This document shows, in pieces, positions 1 to 7,690 of a stretch of 64,000 nucleotides of DNA (the stretch's first letter is position 1; each line of letters begins with the position of its first letter). This DNA comes from Gemmiger_A avium (GTDB lineage: Bacteria > Bacillota > Clostridia > Oscillospirales > Ruminococcaceae): NCBI GenBank assembly GCA_019114585.1, contig DXFE01000117.1, positions 1-64,000 of the forward strand. Direction: 5' to 3'. The notes beneath the pieces are model-generated. The model worked only from the letters and a program-made list of their open reading frames with translations. It had not been told where the DNA came from and made no database searches. The translations under genes were made by a program, and so were the position numbers.

Positions 1-115
1 TTGTTTGGAATTTCTTCAAGTGTTTCCTCACTTTAAAAGGGTTCCGTTCAAGCTTCGATATTGTTCAATTTTCAAGGTCCTGTGCGCCGCACCCTCTCGG
101 GTGGGCAGCTCATTT
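1..115 (-). other. Probable rRNA operon leader, read leftward out of the window
   Basis: No protein gene is supported here. Read on the minus strand, this segment lies downstream of two tandem consensus promoters. At 61-77 it contains CCTTGAAAATTGAACAA, a sequence of the kind found in Firmicutes rRNA leaders and spacers just before 16S rRNA. The 16S gene itself is not in the window, so the assignment is an inference from promoter strength, promoter tandemness and this leader motif. Alternative: the leader of another strongly expressed stable RNA or ribosomal gene. Confidence 0.5.
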
Positions 116-144
116 ATTATATCTCGCGAAGCGCTGTTTGTCAA
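116..144 (-). promoter_or_regulatory. Consensus promoter P2 (rrn-like)
   Basis: On the minus strand TTGACA (139-144) is followed after exactly 17 bases by TATAAT (116-121), a perfect vegetative sigma-factor promoter. It is the second of two tandem leftward promoters. Both are followed by a shared GAGAGGG(T/C)GCGGCG motif (85-99 and 181-194), which suggests the promoter unit was duplicated, as is common ahead of rRNA operons. Confidence 0.8.
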
Positions 145-209
145 GCACTTTTTTGAGATTTTTTTGAGCGGCCTTTTCAGCGCCGCGCCCTCTCAAAGGG
201 TGCCCGATT

Positions 210-238
210 ATATTACCACTCCACCATCCGATTGTCAA
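210..238 (-). promoter_or_regulatory. Upstream tandem promoter P1 (rrn-like)
   Basis: On the minus strand TTGACA (233-238) is followed after 17 bases by TAATAT (210-215). The -35 box overlaps the stop codon of the phospholipase-like gene ending at 235, so the stable-RNA promoter starts inside the end of that coding region. It lies 94 bp upstream of P2. Confidence 0.65.
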
Positions 239-1206
239 CACCTTTTTTCAGGTTTTTTCTTCTTTTTTGCAGAGGGTAATTCCGCTGCATTTTTCGCCCC
301 GCTGGCAGGGTCTTCCAGCCCGGACAGATAGCTGCGGGATCCCACCACCTGGGCCAGCTGCTCGTCGGTGAGTTTGCCCTGCCAGTAGCCACGGGCCGCC
401 AGGATATAGCCGGAGCCCACCCGGGCCCCCTGCTCCAACAGCTGGAACACCGACGCCTGCACCGTCTCCTGGGTAAAGGGATGGGTCCAGCTGTCCGGCA
501 GCGGGCGCTTGTCCCGGGGGCCGGTCCCTTTCAGATGGGCGGGGCTTACATGGCCGGTGATCGCACCCCGGCCGCCGAACAGCGGTTCCACCAGCCAGAA
601 CAGCCCCCGCTTGATCTTGAAACGGGAATTGAACAGCCGGCGCACCCAATAGGTGTGATGGAAGGTATCCGCCAGAGCCTCCCGGCTGACCTCCATACCG
701 AACACCGCCTGGATCGCCCCCTGCAGCTGGGCGCCCACCTGGGCCAGCGGCGCCCCCACCAGATGAGGGCAGGCATGGGCGGAGGGCACCGCGCCCCCCT
801 TGCCGTCCTCCTTATGGAGATAGCTGTCCAGGGCAATTTCAAAATACCCGTGCCCGCCTTTGCGGCCGTACAGCTGCCCCTTTTCGGTGATCATGACCAC
901 ATAAGGATGCACCGCGCAGTCGGCGGCGTAATGGCAGAGGAACCCCAGCGCGTAATCCCGCTGGGCAGGGGTCTTGGCCCGGCGCACCAGTTCCATCAAA
1001 AATGCGCCGGTGCACTCGTCGTGCATGCGGCCGCCCAGACCGGGCAGATCCACCGCCCGGCGGCGGGCGGGCTTCCAGGCCTGGTAACAGAACAAAATGT
1101 CCGGCCCGTTGGCCCCGGCCTCAAAGGCCTTGGGAACCACCGGCACGTAATCCGCCAGCACGGCTGCCTGGCGGGCGGTTCGGATATGGGTGTAGCCTTC
1201 CGGCAT
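235..1206 (-). CDS. Zinc-dependent phospholipase C-like protein
   Basis: This 323-residue protein resembles the zinc-dependent phospholipase C family (Zn_dep_PLPC). The N-terminus carries GYTHIRTA. A His-rich helix pair contains FLCHYAADCAVHPY, followed by HGYFEIALDSYLH, the kind of His/Asp set that binds zinc in this family. No signal peptide is visible, so it may act in the cytoplasm, unlike the clostridial alpha-toxins. A Lys-rich tail (AKKKKKPEKR) ends the protein. The start at 1206 is chosen because ATGCCGGAAGG follows an AGGGA-like ribosome site; the open frame continues upstream without one. It has its own promoter. The substrate is unknown. Confidence 0.8.
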   Translation of the reverse strand: MPEGYTHIRTARQAAVLADYVPVVPKAFEAGANGPDILFCYQAWKPARRRAVDLPGLGGRMHDECTGAFLMELVRRAKTPAQRDYALGFLCHYAADCAVHPYVVMITEKGQLYGRKGGHGYFEIALDSYLHKEDGKGGAVPSAHACPHLVGAPLAQVGAQLQGAIQAVFGMEVSREALADTFHHTYWVRRLFNSRFKIKRGLFWLVEPLFGGRGAITGHVSPAHLKGTGPRDKRPLPDSWTHPFTQETVQASVFQLLEQGARVGSGYILAARGYWQGKLTDEQLAQVVGSRSYLSGLEDPASGAKNAAELPSAKKKKKPEKRC

Positions 1207-1269
1207 AAAAGTCCCTCGTTTCTTTATATAAGGTATAAAAGGGCACAGGGGCCCTGAAGCATCCTTTTC

Positions 1270-1298
1270 ATTGTACACGAATCCGCCAGATTTCTCAA
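1270..1298 (-). promoter_or_regulatory. Promoter of the phospholipase-like gene
   Basis: On the minus strand TTGAGA (1293-1298), 17 bases, TACAAT (1270-1275). It lies directly downstream of the PAP2 gene terminator, so the phospholipase-like gene is a separate transcription unit. Confidence 0.6.
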
Positions 1299-1307
1299 CG
1301 GAACCGC

Positions 1308-1336
1308 AAAAATCGCCCCGGCAAAACCGGAGCGAT
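1308..1336 (-). terminator. Rho-independent terminator after the PAP2 gene
   Basis: On the minus strand a 10-bp stem (ATCGCTCCGG / CCGGGGCGAT, with one G-U pair) closes a TTTTG loop and is followed by a T-run. It ends the GNAT-PAP2 transcription unit. Confidence 0.75.
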
Positions 1337-1367
1337 CAACAAGCAGTATACTTTACAATCCGTATAG

Positions 1368-1877
1368 TCACGGCAGGTTCGGCAACAGCACAAAGCAGCC
1401 AAGCCACCCCGCGCCGAATCCAAACACCAGCCCTGCCAGCACGTCCCGGGAAAAATGCACCCCGGCCAGCACCCGCACTGGGGCCAGCAACAACGCCGAC
1501 ACAGTGAGCAGCAGCCCCAGCGGCGGGCAGACATACCAGAACGCCGCGGCGATCACCGAGGCGCTGAACACGTGCCGGCTGGGGAAGGAGTCATCGGTCT
1601 TGCCCCGGTGCACCAGCGGCTCATAGTCGGCCAGCTGATAGGGTCGGGGCGCGTGAAAAGCCCGGCGCACCGCGGTGCCCAGCACGAACACCACCCCCGG
1701 CACCAGAATAAACCGCACCAGACACGGGTCCCGCTGCACCAGCAGCCAGACCGCCCCCAGCGGGTAGAGCAGATACGCGGCAAAGGGCAGCAGCCGGTTG
1801 AGCAGCCGCACTGCGGCGGCCAGCGCCGGCCGGCGGCGCAGCGCGGCCATTAAAGCCGGATAACAGTCAGCCTTCAT
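1368..1877 (-). CDS. PAP2-family membrane phosphatase
   Basis: This 169-residue membrane protein carries the three PAP2 phosphatase motifs: AFHAPRP (C1-like), SFPSRH (C2, with the catalytic His) and RVLAGVHFSRDVLAG (C3, His and Asp). It has about four to five hydrophobic segments. Relatives remove phosphate from undecaprenyl pyrophosphate, phosphatidic acid or other lipid phosphates at the membrane; which one applies here cannot be read from sequence. The start at 1877 is preferred because GGAGG lies 6 bases upstream, and it overlaps the end of the GNAT gene by 11 bases, indicating translational coupling. An ATG two codons earlier abuts the ribosome site and is less likely. Confidence 0.88.
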   Translation of the reverse strand: MKADCYPALMAALRRRPALAAAVRLLNRLLPFAAYLLYPLGAVWLLVQRDPCLVRFILVPGVVFVLGTAVRRAFHAPRPYQLADYEPLVHRGKTDDSFPSRHVFSASVIAAAFWYVCPPLGLLLTVSALLLAPVRVLAGVHFSRDVLAGLVFGFGAGWLGCFVLLPNLP

Positions 1878-2376
1878 CGCCATCCTCCACGAGATTTTTA
1901 TAGTGAGGAATGATATCCAGCCAGCGGCCGTCTTTGGCGTGGAAGCCACCCGGAATAATTCCCAATTGTATAAACCCCAGCTTTTTATACAAAGCAAGGG
2001 CCGGAGCATTGGTGGCCACTACCGCGTTGAACTGCATAATCCGGAAGCCCAGCTGCCGGGCGGTGGTCAGGCAATGGGACACCAGGGCCTCCCCTGCTCC
2101 CAGGCCCCGGGCGTCGGCGTCCACGGCGTAACTGGCGTTGGCGATGTGGCCGCAGCGTCCCACGTTGTTGGGATGCAGGATGTACAGCCCCCGCACCCGG
2201 CCTTGATCGTCCCGGGCCACCCCGGTAAAGGACTGGGCCGCAAAGAATTCCCGGCCGGTTTCCTCGGTCAGAGGGTCGGTCTGCGGAAAGGCCACGCCGT
2301 CCTCCACGACCCGGTTCCAGATCCGGCACAGGTCCGCCAGATCTTCCTGCCGCCACTCCTCAATACGCCACTGCAT
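1867..2376 (-). CDS. GNAT-family N-acetyltransferase
   Basis: This 169-residue protein has the GNAT fold. A beta strand carrying VRGLYILHPNNVGRCGHI leads into an acetyl-CoA-binding loop, ARGLGAGEAL (the Q/RxxGxG/A motif), and the C-terminal NAPALALYKKLGF element is typical of the family. It probably acetylates a small-molecule amine or a protein N-terminus using acetyl-CoA; the acceptor is unknown. The ATG at 2376 follows GGTGAGG. It is the first gene of a two-gene unit with the PAP2 phosphatase, whose start it overlaps. Confidence 0.88.
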   Translation of the reverse strand: MQWRIEEWRQEDLADLCRIWNRVVEDGVAFPQTDPLTEETGREFFAAQSFTGVARDDQGRVRGLYILHPNNVGRCGHIANASYAVDADARGLGAGEALVSHCLTTARQLGFRIMQFNAVVATNAPALALYKKLGFIQLGIIPGGFHAKDGRWLDIIPHYKNLVEDGDEG

Positions 2377-2409
2377 TGCATATCCTCACCTTTTTCTTTA
2401 TTGTATTAC

Positions 2410-2438
2410 ATTATAGCACCCGCCGCGGATGCTGCCAA
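2410..2438 (-). promoter_or_regulatory. Promoter of the GNAT-PAP2 unit
   Basis: On the minus strand TTGGCA (2433-2438), 17 bases, TATAAT (2410-2415). The upstream LacI-type operator begins only 20 bp beyond the -35 box, so the neighbouring regulator might also affect this divergent promoter. Confidence 0.7.
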
Positions 2439-2457
2439 GATTTGCTGTCCGCGAAAC

Positions 2458-2471
2458 TGAAAACGTTTTCA
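2458..2471. promoter_or_regulatory. LacI/GalR-type operator O1
   Basis: TGAAAACGTTTTCA is a perfect 14-bp palindrome with the central CG step expected of LacI/GalR operators. It sits between the divergent GNAT and lacI-type promoters, 24 bp upstream of the latter's -35 box. Confidence 0.8.
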
Positions 2472-2494
2472 TTAACAAAAATCGGTAAGAGCCA

Positions 2495-2524
2495 TTGACA
2501 ACCCCCAGAATACAAGGGTAAACT
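2495..2524 (+). promoter_or_regulatory. Promoter of the lacI-type regulator operon
   Basis: TTGACA (2495-2500) is followed after 18 bases by TAAACT (2519-2524). It is flanked by the two operators, O1 upstream and O2 downstream of the expected transcription start. Confidence 0.6.
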
Positions 2525-2549
2525 GGAACTATACGGCATCTGGTAACTG

Positions 2550-2563
2550 TGAGAACGGTTTCA
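2550..2563. promoter_or_regulatory. LacI/GalR-type operator O2
   Basis: TGAGAACGGTTTCA matches O1 at 12 of 14 positions and keeps the central CG. It lies about 20 bp downstream of the predicted transcription start, a road-block position. The O1-O2 centre distance is 92 bp, compatible with looping by a dimer-of-dimers regulator. Confidence 0.65.
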
Positions 2564-2584
2564 CTTTTTGCGGAGGTGCTGCGG

Positions 2585-3583
2585 ATGACACAGGAAAATC
2601 GAAAAGCCACCATCCGGGAGGTAGCCCAGCTGGCGGAGGTATCCGTCAGTTCGGTAAGCCGCTATCTGGCCGATCCCGGCAGCGTGCGGGCCTATGCGGC
2701 CTACCGGATCCGGGAGGCGATCCAGCAGCTGGGATACGAGCCCAACACCTTTGCCCGTGGGCTTCGGCAGGGCCGGGGCCGCACGGTGGGCATGGTGGTG
2801 CCGGATCTGGAATTCTTCTACGCCAAGGCCTGCCGGGCGGTGGGCGACTATTTTTATGAGCGGGGCTACGCGGTGTTTGTCTGTTCCAGCGACGGCGACC
2901 CGGCCAAGGAACAGTTCTGTGTGCGCCAGCTGCACAGCCAGCGGGTGGCGGGGCTGATCGTGAGCAGCAGCGGACTGAACCCGGTGTTTCTGGAACAGCA
3001 GGCCCGGCAGGGCGTGCCGCTGGTGCTGCTGGACGGGGAAAGCCTGCCCCCCTGCGATCTGGTGTGCGCCGATTACGAGCAGGCTGCCCGGCGGCTGACC
3101 GCCCGTCTGCTGGCCACCGGCGCACCGGCGGGGCTGCATCTGCTGCTGGGCGAGGAGGCCGCTGCCCGCACCCAGCTGTGCGAAGCGGGGGTGCGCGCGG
3201 CCCTGGCCGGGGCGGACAGCCCGGCGGTGTATCCCCATTACGGCTGCCGTCGGGAGGGCCGTCTGCCCGCGGCCGTGGAGCAGATCGCCCGGGACGCCGC
3301 CGCCGGACGTACCGGCGTGATGGCCTTTGAGCCGGAATTTCTGGAACAGACGGTGATCCAGCTGAACCGGCGGGACACGGCGCTGCTGAGCCGGGTGGCG
3401 CTGACCGGCATGGCCATGCCCAACACCTGCGACAAGCTGGGCACCGATCTGGACTGCCTGGTGCAGGACGCGGCCTGGGCCGGTGTAACGGCGGCGCAGG
3501 CGCTGTACCATCGTATAACCGAACAGCAAACGCAGGAACCGCCCCGCACCTATCCGGTGCCGGTGCGGGCCAGCTGGGAATAA
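2585..3583 (+). CDS. LacI/GalR-family transcriptional regulator
   Basis: This 332-residue regulator has the family layout. An N-terminal helix-turn-helix with hinge helix (about residues 6-55, TIREVAQLAEVSVSSVSRYL and GYEPNTFARGL) is followed by a periplasmic-binding-protein-like effector domain (from GRTVGMVVPDLEFFY onward). The start at 2585 follows GGAGGTG. Two matching palindromic operators lie upstream, so autoregulation is likely. The PHP-type hydrolase gene follows 28 bp downstream and is the probable co-regulated target. The effector ligand is not predictable; a sugar or related metabolite is usual for the family. Confidence 0.92.
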   Translation: MTQENRKATIREVAQLAEVSVSSVSRYLADPGSVRAYAAYRIREAIQQLGYEPNTFARGLRQGRGRTVGMVVPDLEFFYAKACRAVGDYFYERGYAVFVCSSDGDPAKEQFCVRQLHSQRVAGLIVSSSGLNPVFLEQQARQGVPLVLLDGESLPPCDLVCADYEQAARRLTARLLATGAPAGLHLLLGEEAAARTQLCEAGVRAALAGADSPAVYPHYGCRREGRLPAAVEQIARDAAAGRTGVMAFEPEFLEQTVIQLNRRDTALLSRVALTGMAMPNTCDKLGTDLDCLVQDAAWAGVTAAQALYHRITEQQTQEPPRTYPVPVRASWE

Positions 3584-3611
3584 CGAACCGTATCTTTGAA
3601 AGGAGCGCACT

Positions 3612-5138
3612 ATGTCCTATAAGAAGCTTTGGACCGACCTGCACGCCAACATCCATCACAACCAGATGGGCGATCTGGACGCCTGGATCGGGCAGGCCCG
3701 TCAGGTACTGGATTTCTGGCCGGTGGCCTACTACCCCATGTACATGCGCCGCAACGAGGCGGGCGCGCCGCTGGAGGATCTGTATCCGGAAGAGGCCATC
3801 CAGGCCGACTGGGAACAGCTGCGTGCCGCGGTAAAGCGGGTAAACGAGGAAGGCTGGCCCATGTTCATGGGCTACGAGTGGCAGGGCAACGGCAGCGACG
3901 GGGATCACAACGTGTTTTTCCTGCATAACGACGCGCCGATGCTGCACCCGATGCTCTACACCCAGCTGCGGGATGCCTACAAGGACACCGAGGCCATTGC
4001 GATCCCCCATCATGTGGCCTACCAGCTGGGCAGCCGGGGCAAGAACTGGGCCACCCACGACGAGCGGTTCAGCCCCTTTGCGGAGATCTATTCCAGCCAC
4101 GGCTGCAGCGAGCGGGACACCGGCCCCTTTGATATGGAGCGGCATCCCCACATGGGCCCGCGCACCGGCGAGACCTGCTACGAGCGGGGGCTGGAGCAGG
4201 GCTGGCGGGTAGGCTGCATCGCCAGCGGCGACAACCACAACCTGCCGGGCGTCTGCGTGCACGGCACCATGTGCGTGCTGGCCGAGGATTCCACCAAGGA
4301 AGCCATCTGGGAAGGCCTGCGGGCCGGGCGGGTGTACGGGGTGAGCCGCACCCGCATGGAGATTGATTTCACGGTAAACGGCGCCCCCATGGGCAGTACC
4401 GTGGCCCCGGGCGAGGGGCGGATGGAGATTGCCATCACCGCCGCCGACGCCATCGACCGGGTGGAGGTGCTGCGCAACAATGTGCTGCACGAGATGCTGG
4501 TGCATTCCGGCAGCTGGGAGCGTCAGCCGCTGCCGGAGCGGTTCCGGTTCAAGTTTGCGCTGGAATTCGGCTGGGGGCCGAACCCCCGGTTCTATCCGGA
4601 TCAGCTGTCCAAGCACTGGGTGGGCAGCCTGCAGGTGCCGGGCCGGCTGGTAAGTGTAGAAAAATGCTGGAATAATTATGGGCAGAAGTTGTATAATCAG
4701 ACCAAGACCGGCTGCGAGTTTGAGCTGACCACCTCCATGCGGGGGGACGGCGACCACTGGATGGGTGCCAGCGGCGCCCGCACCGAGGGCTTTGTCTTTG
4801 AGATGGAGGGCGGTATCCATGACGTGCTGACCCTGACGGTGGACGGCAAGGAATACGCCCTGCCGGTGAGCGAGCTGCTGTATACCGGCAAGATCCACGC
4901 CGAGTATGAGGAGAGCGTGCAGCTGGCCGAGCGCACCTTTGGGGACGTGGCCCATTACCGGGACGACCTGTTCTGGCACAACGCCTACAAGGTACGGCAG
5001 CGGCAGGCGGTGCCCGAGGCCGCCTATACCCTGCGCCGCAGCCTGACGGTGCCGATGGAAGCCGGGGACAACTACCGGCTGCGGGTCTGGCTGCGCAACG
5101 GGGACTGTGCCTGGGTCAGCCCGATCTTCTGCCGCTAA
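3612..5138 (+). CDS. PHP-superfamily metallohydrolase (CehA/McbA- or DUF3604-like)
   Basis: This 508-residue protein shows a metal-binding pattern of the PHP fold: D9 and H11 in WTDLHANIHHNQ, E89 in GYEWQG, H123-H124 in IPHHVA, H153 in SSHGCSE, and D207 with H209 in SGDNHN. The last third (from about residue 240) is beta-rich and looks like an accessory domain. Relatives are metal-dependent phosphoesterases or hydrolases; the substrate is unknown. There is no signal peptide. AAGGAG precedes the ATG. It lies between a LacI-type and a TetR-type regulator in one direction with gaps of 27-28 bp, suggesting an inducible catabolic unit with no transporter attached. Confidence 0.7.
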   Translation: MSYKKLWTDLHANIHHNQMGDLDAWIGQARQVLDFWPVAYYPMYMRRNEAGAPLEDLYPEEAIQADWEQLRAAVKRVNEEGWPMFMGYEWQGNGSDGDHNVFFLHNDAPMLHPMLYTQLRDAYKDTEAIAIPHHVAYQLGSRGKNWATHDERFSPFAEIYSSHGCSERDTGPFDMERHPHMGPRTGETCYERGLEQGWRVGCIASGDNHNLPGVCVHGTMCVLAEDSTKEAIWEGLRAGRVYGVSRTRMEIDFTVNGAPMGSTVAPGEGRMEIAITAADAIDRVEVLRNNVLHEMLVHSGSWERQPLPERFRFKFALEFGWGPNPRFYPDQLSKHWVGSLQVPGRLVSVEKCWNNYGQKLYNQTKTGCEFELTTSMRGDGDHWMGASGARTEGFVFEMEGGIHDVLTLTVDGKEYALPVSELLYTGKIHAEYEESVQLAERTFGDVAHYRDDLFWHNAYKVRQRQAVPEAAYTLRRSLTVPMEAGDNYRLRVWLRNGDCAWVSPIFCR

Positions 5139-5165
5139 CACACACGACACAACAAGGAGAACACA

Positions 5166-5753
5166 ATGGCAAACGCAACCATGACCCGGCGGGCGATCGC
5201 GGCGGGGCTCAAGGAACTGATGGAGACCCGGTCTTTTGAAAGCCTGTCGGTGGGCGACATAGCCCGTCAGTGCGGGGTGAGCCGCAACACCTTTTACTAC
5301 CATTTCCGGGACAAGTACGACCTGATCAGCTGGGTATTCCACACCGAGATCACCCCCATTGTGGGCGATCCCACCGAGCGGGGCGACTGGGCCCAGGGTC
5401 TGCTGGCCTTGTGCAGCTACATGCAGGCCAACAAGAAATTTTATCTGAACGTGCTGCAGTTCCACGGGCAGAACAGTTTCAGCGATTGCCTGATGGAGTT
5501 TTACCAGGAGCGCATTGCCCGGGTGATCTGCGGCCAGACCACCGACGAGGCCAGCGCCAGCGCCCGGTTGATCGCCCGGTTCTATGCCCATGCGCTGGTG
5601 GGGGTATTGCTGGACTGGGCCTCCGCCGGGATGCAGCAGGACCCGCGGCCCTTTGTCAAGATGCTGGATGAGCTGCTCAGCGGCCGGGCCACCGCCCGGG
5701 AGCTGTCCGCCCGGCCTTTCCCCGAGGGGGAAAGCACCGGCACCCTTTGCTGA
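5166..5753 (+). CDS. TetR/AcrR-family transcriptional regulator
   Basis: This 195-residue protein has an N-terminal TetR helix-turn-helix (about residues 8-55, with SVGDIARQCGVSRNTFYYHF and DKYDLISWVF). Its alpha-helical ligand-binding domain resembles the TetR_C group found in DhaS-like regulators. It is the last gene of the lacI-PHP-tetR series and is followed by a terminator. Neither ligand nor target is clear; no typical TetR operator was found directly beside it. A candidate palindrome lies elsewhere, at 19507. Confidence 0.88.
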   Translation: MANATMTRRAIAAGLKELMETRSFESLSVGDIARQCGVSRNTFYYHFRDKYDLISWVFHTEITPIVGDPTERGDWAQGLLALCSYMQANKKFYLNVLQFHGQNSFSDCLMEFYQERIARVICGQTTDEASASARLIARFYAHALVGVLLDWASAGMQQDPRPFVKMLDELLSGRATARELSARPFPEGESTGTLC

Positions 5754-5757
5754 ATTC

Positions 5758-5794
5758 AAAAACCGGATGGAACGTTTGTTTCGTCCGGTTTTTG
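5758..5794 (+). terminator. Rho-independent terminator after the tetR-type gene
   Basis: The stem AAAAACCGGATG / CGTCCGGTTTTT (one G-U pair) with a short loop runs into a T-tract. It closes the lacI-PHP-tetR unit. Confidence 0.8.
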
Positions 5795-5832
5795 TGCACA
5801 TGGTCAATTTTGCCCCTTGTTTTTCTTCCGGG

Positions 5833-5861
5833 TTGCAGGTGTATAGTAAAAAGCGTATATA
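5833..5861 (+). promoter_or_regulatory. Promoter of the degV-type gene
   Basis: TTGCAG (5833-5838), 17 bases, TATATA (5856-5861), located between the preceding terminator and the DegV-family start. Confidence 0.55.
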
Positions 5862-5892
5862 CCGAAAATGACCCGGAAAGGAAGACTGCCTC

Positions 5893-6759
5893 ATGCGCAT
5901 CGCCATCATGACCGATACCAACAGCGGGATGACCGCCGACGAAGCCGGGCGGCTGGGGGTAGCCCTGCTGCCGATGCCGTTCACCATCGACGGGGAGGCA
6001 TTTCTGGAAGGGCGGAACCTGACGGCGGCGCAGTTTTACGGGGCGCTGAAAAACGGGGCGAAGGTGGCCACATCCCAGCCGTCGCCGGCGGACACGCTGG
6101 CCATGTGGGACGAGCTGCTGCAGACAAATGACGCGGTGGTGTATCTGCCGATGAGTTCGGGGCTTTCGGGCACCTGCGCCACGGCGCGGATGCTGGCGAT
6201 GGAGGAACCCTACGCTGGCCGGGTGGAGGTTGTGGACAACGGCCGGATTTCGGCCACGCTGCGGCAGGCGGTGCTGGATGCGCTGGCGCTGCGGCAGCTG
6301 GGGCTGGATGCCCGGACGATCCGGGACGCGCTGGAGCGCACCGGCCCCCAGAGTCAGATCTATCTGGCGGTGGATACGCTGAAGTATCTGCGGCAGGGCG
6401 GCCGGATCACCCCGGCGGCGGCGCTGCTGGGCAGCGCGCTGAATCTGAAGCCGATCCTGCAGCTGGCAAACGGAAAGCTGGACGCTTACAAAAAGGTGCG
6501 GGGCAGCGCGGCGGCGCAGGCCGCTTTGCTGGAAGCGCTGCGGCAGGCCATCGATGCCCTGCCCGGGGACGGCCCGCTGCGGCTGATGACCGCCTATTCC
6601 GGCGACGAGGAGCTGGGCAAGGCCTGGAACCGCAAGGTGCAGCAGGCGTTCCCCGGCGCAAAGGTCTACGGCGCTCCCCTGCCGCTGAGCATCGCCTGCC
6701 ATACCGGCCCCGGCGCCCTGGGCGTAGCCTGCGCCCGCGCCGCCGTGGAGGAGGCGTAA
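5893..6759 (+). CDS. DegV-family fatty-acid-binding protein
   Basis: This 288-residue protein is full length for the DegV family. Signature elements are MTDTNSGM near the N-terminus, TSQPSPAD (about residues 59-66), MSSGLSGT (about 92-99) and KYLRQGGRI. In Gram-positive bacteria FakB proteins of this family bind a fatty acid and present it to the FakA kinase. No fakA-like gene is nearby, so the role is inferred from the family. GGAAAGGA precedes the ATG. The gene stands alone between a terminator and the first composite repeat. Confidence 0.9.
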   Translation: MRIAIMTDTNSGMTADEAGRLGVALLPMPFTIDGEAFLEGRNLTAAQFYGALKNGAKVATSQPSPADTLAMWDELLQTNDAVVYLPMSSGLSGTCATARMLAMEEPYAGRVEVVDNGRISATLRQAVLDALALRQLGLDARTIRDALERTGPQSQIYLAVDTLKYLRQGGRITPAAALLGSALNLKPILQLANGKLDAYKKVRGSAAAQAALLEALRQAIDALPGDGPLRLMTAYSGDEELGKAWNRKVQQAFPGAKVYGAPLPLSIACHTGPGALGVACARAAVEEA

Positions 6760-6765
6760 GGGGGG

Positions 6766-7063
6766 CCAATCCGGGGGAGATAACATCTCCCCCAGTCCCC
6801 CTGGAAATCAGGGCCGGAATACTCCGGCCCTTGGGATAAAATAAAAACAAGGCCCGCGCTGATTGAAAACCGTCAGCGCGGGCTTTGCTTTTGTATAAAA
6901 TCCCTATGGCCGAAGATATTCGGCCATGTATTCCGGGGTCTGGGGGCCCGGGTCCGCGAAGCGGCCGGGTCTCAGGTGGAGACCCGGACCGGCAGGGCGG
7001 TCGGCGCAGCCGAGCGGGCGCATGATTGTCGCGTCCGCAGCCCTTGTTGTCCCCCCAGATTGG
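6766..7063. repeat. Composite inverted-repeat element, copy 1
   Basis: A 298-bp intergenic element lies between the convergent DegV and flavodoxin genes. Its ends are inverted (CCAATCCGGGGG left; complement of right end CCAATCTGGGGG). Each arm holds small hairpins: GGGGGAGA / TCTCCCCC, GGGCCGGA / TCCGGCCC and ATGGCCGAA / TTCGGCCAT. The centre is a different hairpin (AAGCCCGCGCTGA-type stem, about 6850-6885) that can act as a terminator in both directions. The right arm carries an extra module of about 100 bp (6945-7050) that copy 2 carries in its left arm. Confidence 0.8.
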
Positions 7064-7069
7064 CTTTCC

Positions 7070-7690
7070 TCACCGGATAAAGTTCGTGCGCACCTTTTCC
7101 TCGGTTTCGGGCAGGGGCACGCCGGCGGCTTTGCCGGCCTCGATGCAGCGCAGCATCCAAGCCATGTTGCGGGCCAGCTGGCGCATGATCTGCAGGCCTT
7201 CCGCGTCCTGGCGCACCTCGTCGGGGCAGGTGCCGTGCACCATGTTCCAGTACTGGCTGGACACCAGCGGCATCTGATTAAAGGTAAAATACTTGTTCAG
7301 CTGATCCAGCGCGGCGGTGGTACCGGCGCGGCGCGCGCTGGCCACGGCTGCCGCGGGCTTGTACCGCAGCGACGCGCTGCCCGCATAGAACAGCCGGTCC
7401 AAAAAGCCGGTCACGCTGCCGGACGCCGCCGCGTAATGCACCGGCGTGCCCACGATCAGGCCGTCCACCTCCCCCAGCAGTTCCAGCGCCTCGTTCACCT
7501 TGTCCTTCTGCACACAGCGGCCGGTCTTGGCGCAGCCGCCGCAGCCCAGGCACCCGCCCTGGGGCGCGGGCCCGATCCAGAACTCGGTGCTCTCCACCCC
7601 CTGTTTTTGCAGCTCGGCCGCGATCTCGGCCAGCGCCGTATGGGTGCAGCCCTCCCGATGGGGGCTGCCGTTGATCAGCAATACCTTCAT
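7070..7690 (-). CDS. Flavodoxin-like NAD(P)H-dependent oxidoreductase
   Basis: This 206-residue protein begins with the flavodoxin-fold FMN-binding start MKVLLINGSPHREGCT and continues with a cysteine cluster, CLGCGGCAKTGRC. That cluster is typical of FMN reductases and iron-sulfur flavoproteins of anaerobes. A VGTPVHYAAASG segment forms the second FMN loop. It probably transfers electrons from NAD(P)H to an unknown acceptor. The start at 7690 is preferred because AGGAG lies 9 bases upstream; an in-frame ATG two codons earlier is only 3 bases from it. It ends just beside the first composite repeat and is divergent from the MATE gene. Confidence 0.88.
   Translation of the reverse strand: MKVLLINGSPHREGCTHTALAEIAAELQKQGVESTEFWIGPAPQGGCLGCGGCAKTGRCVQKDKVNEALELLGEVDGLIVGTPVHYAAASGSVTGFLDRLFYAGSASLRYKPAAAVASARRAGTTAALDQLNKYFTFNQMPLVSSQYWNMVHGTCPDEVRQDAEGLQIMRQLARNMAWMLRCIEAGKAAGVPLPETEEKVRTNFIR

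Noticed and set aside
2646..5987. A 1113-codon open frame on the minus strand opposite the lacI-PHP-tetR genes
   Set aside because: Low-complexity Pro/His/Gly/Arg translation without domains, antisense to three well-supported genes with ribosome sites and operators.
6766..7063. Insertion sequence or MITE with transposase
   Set aside because: No coding frame of transposase type is linked to any of the three repeat copies and no target-site duplication is evident, so they are called repeats only.
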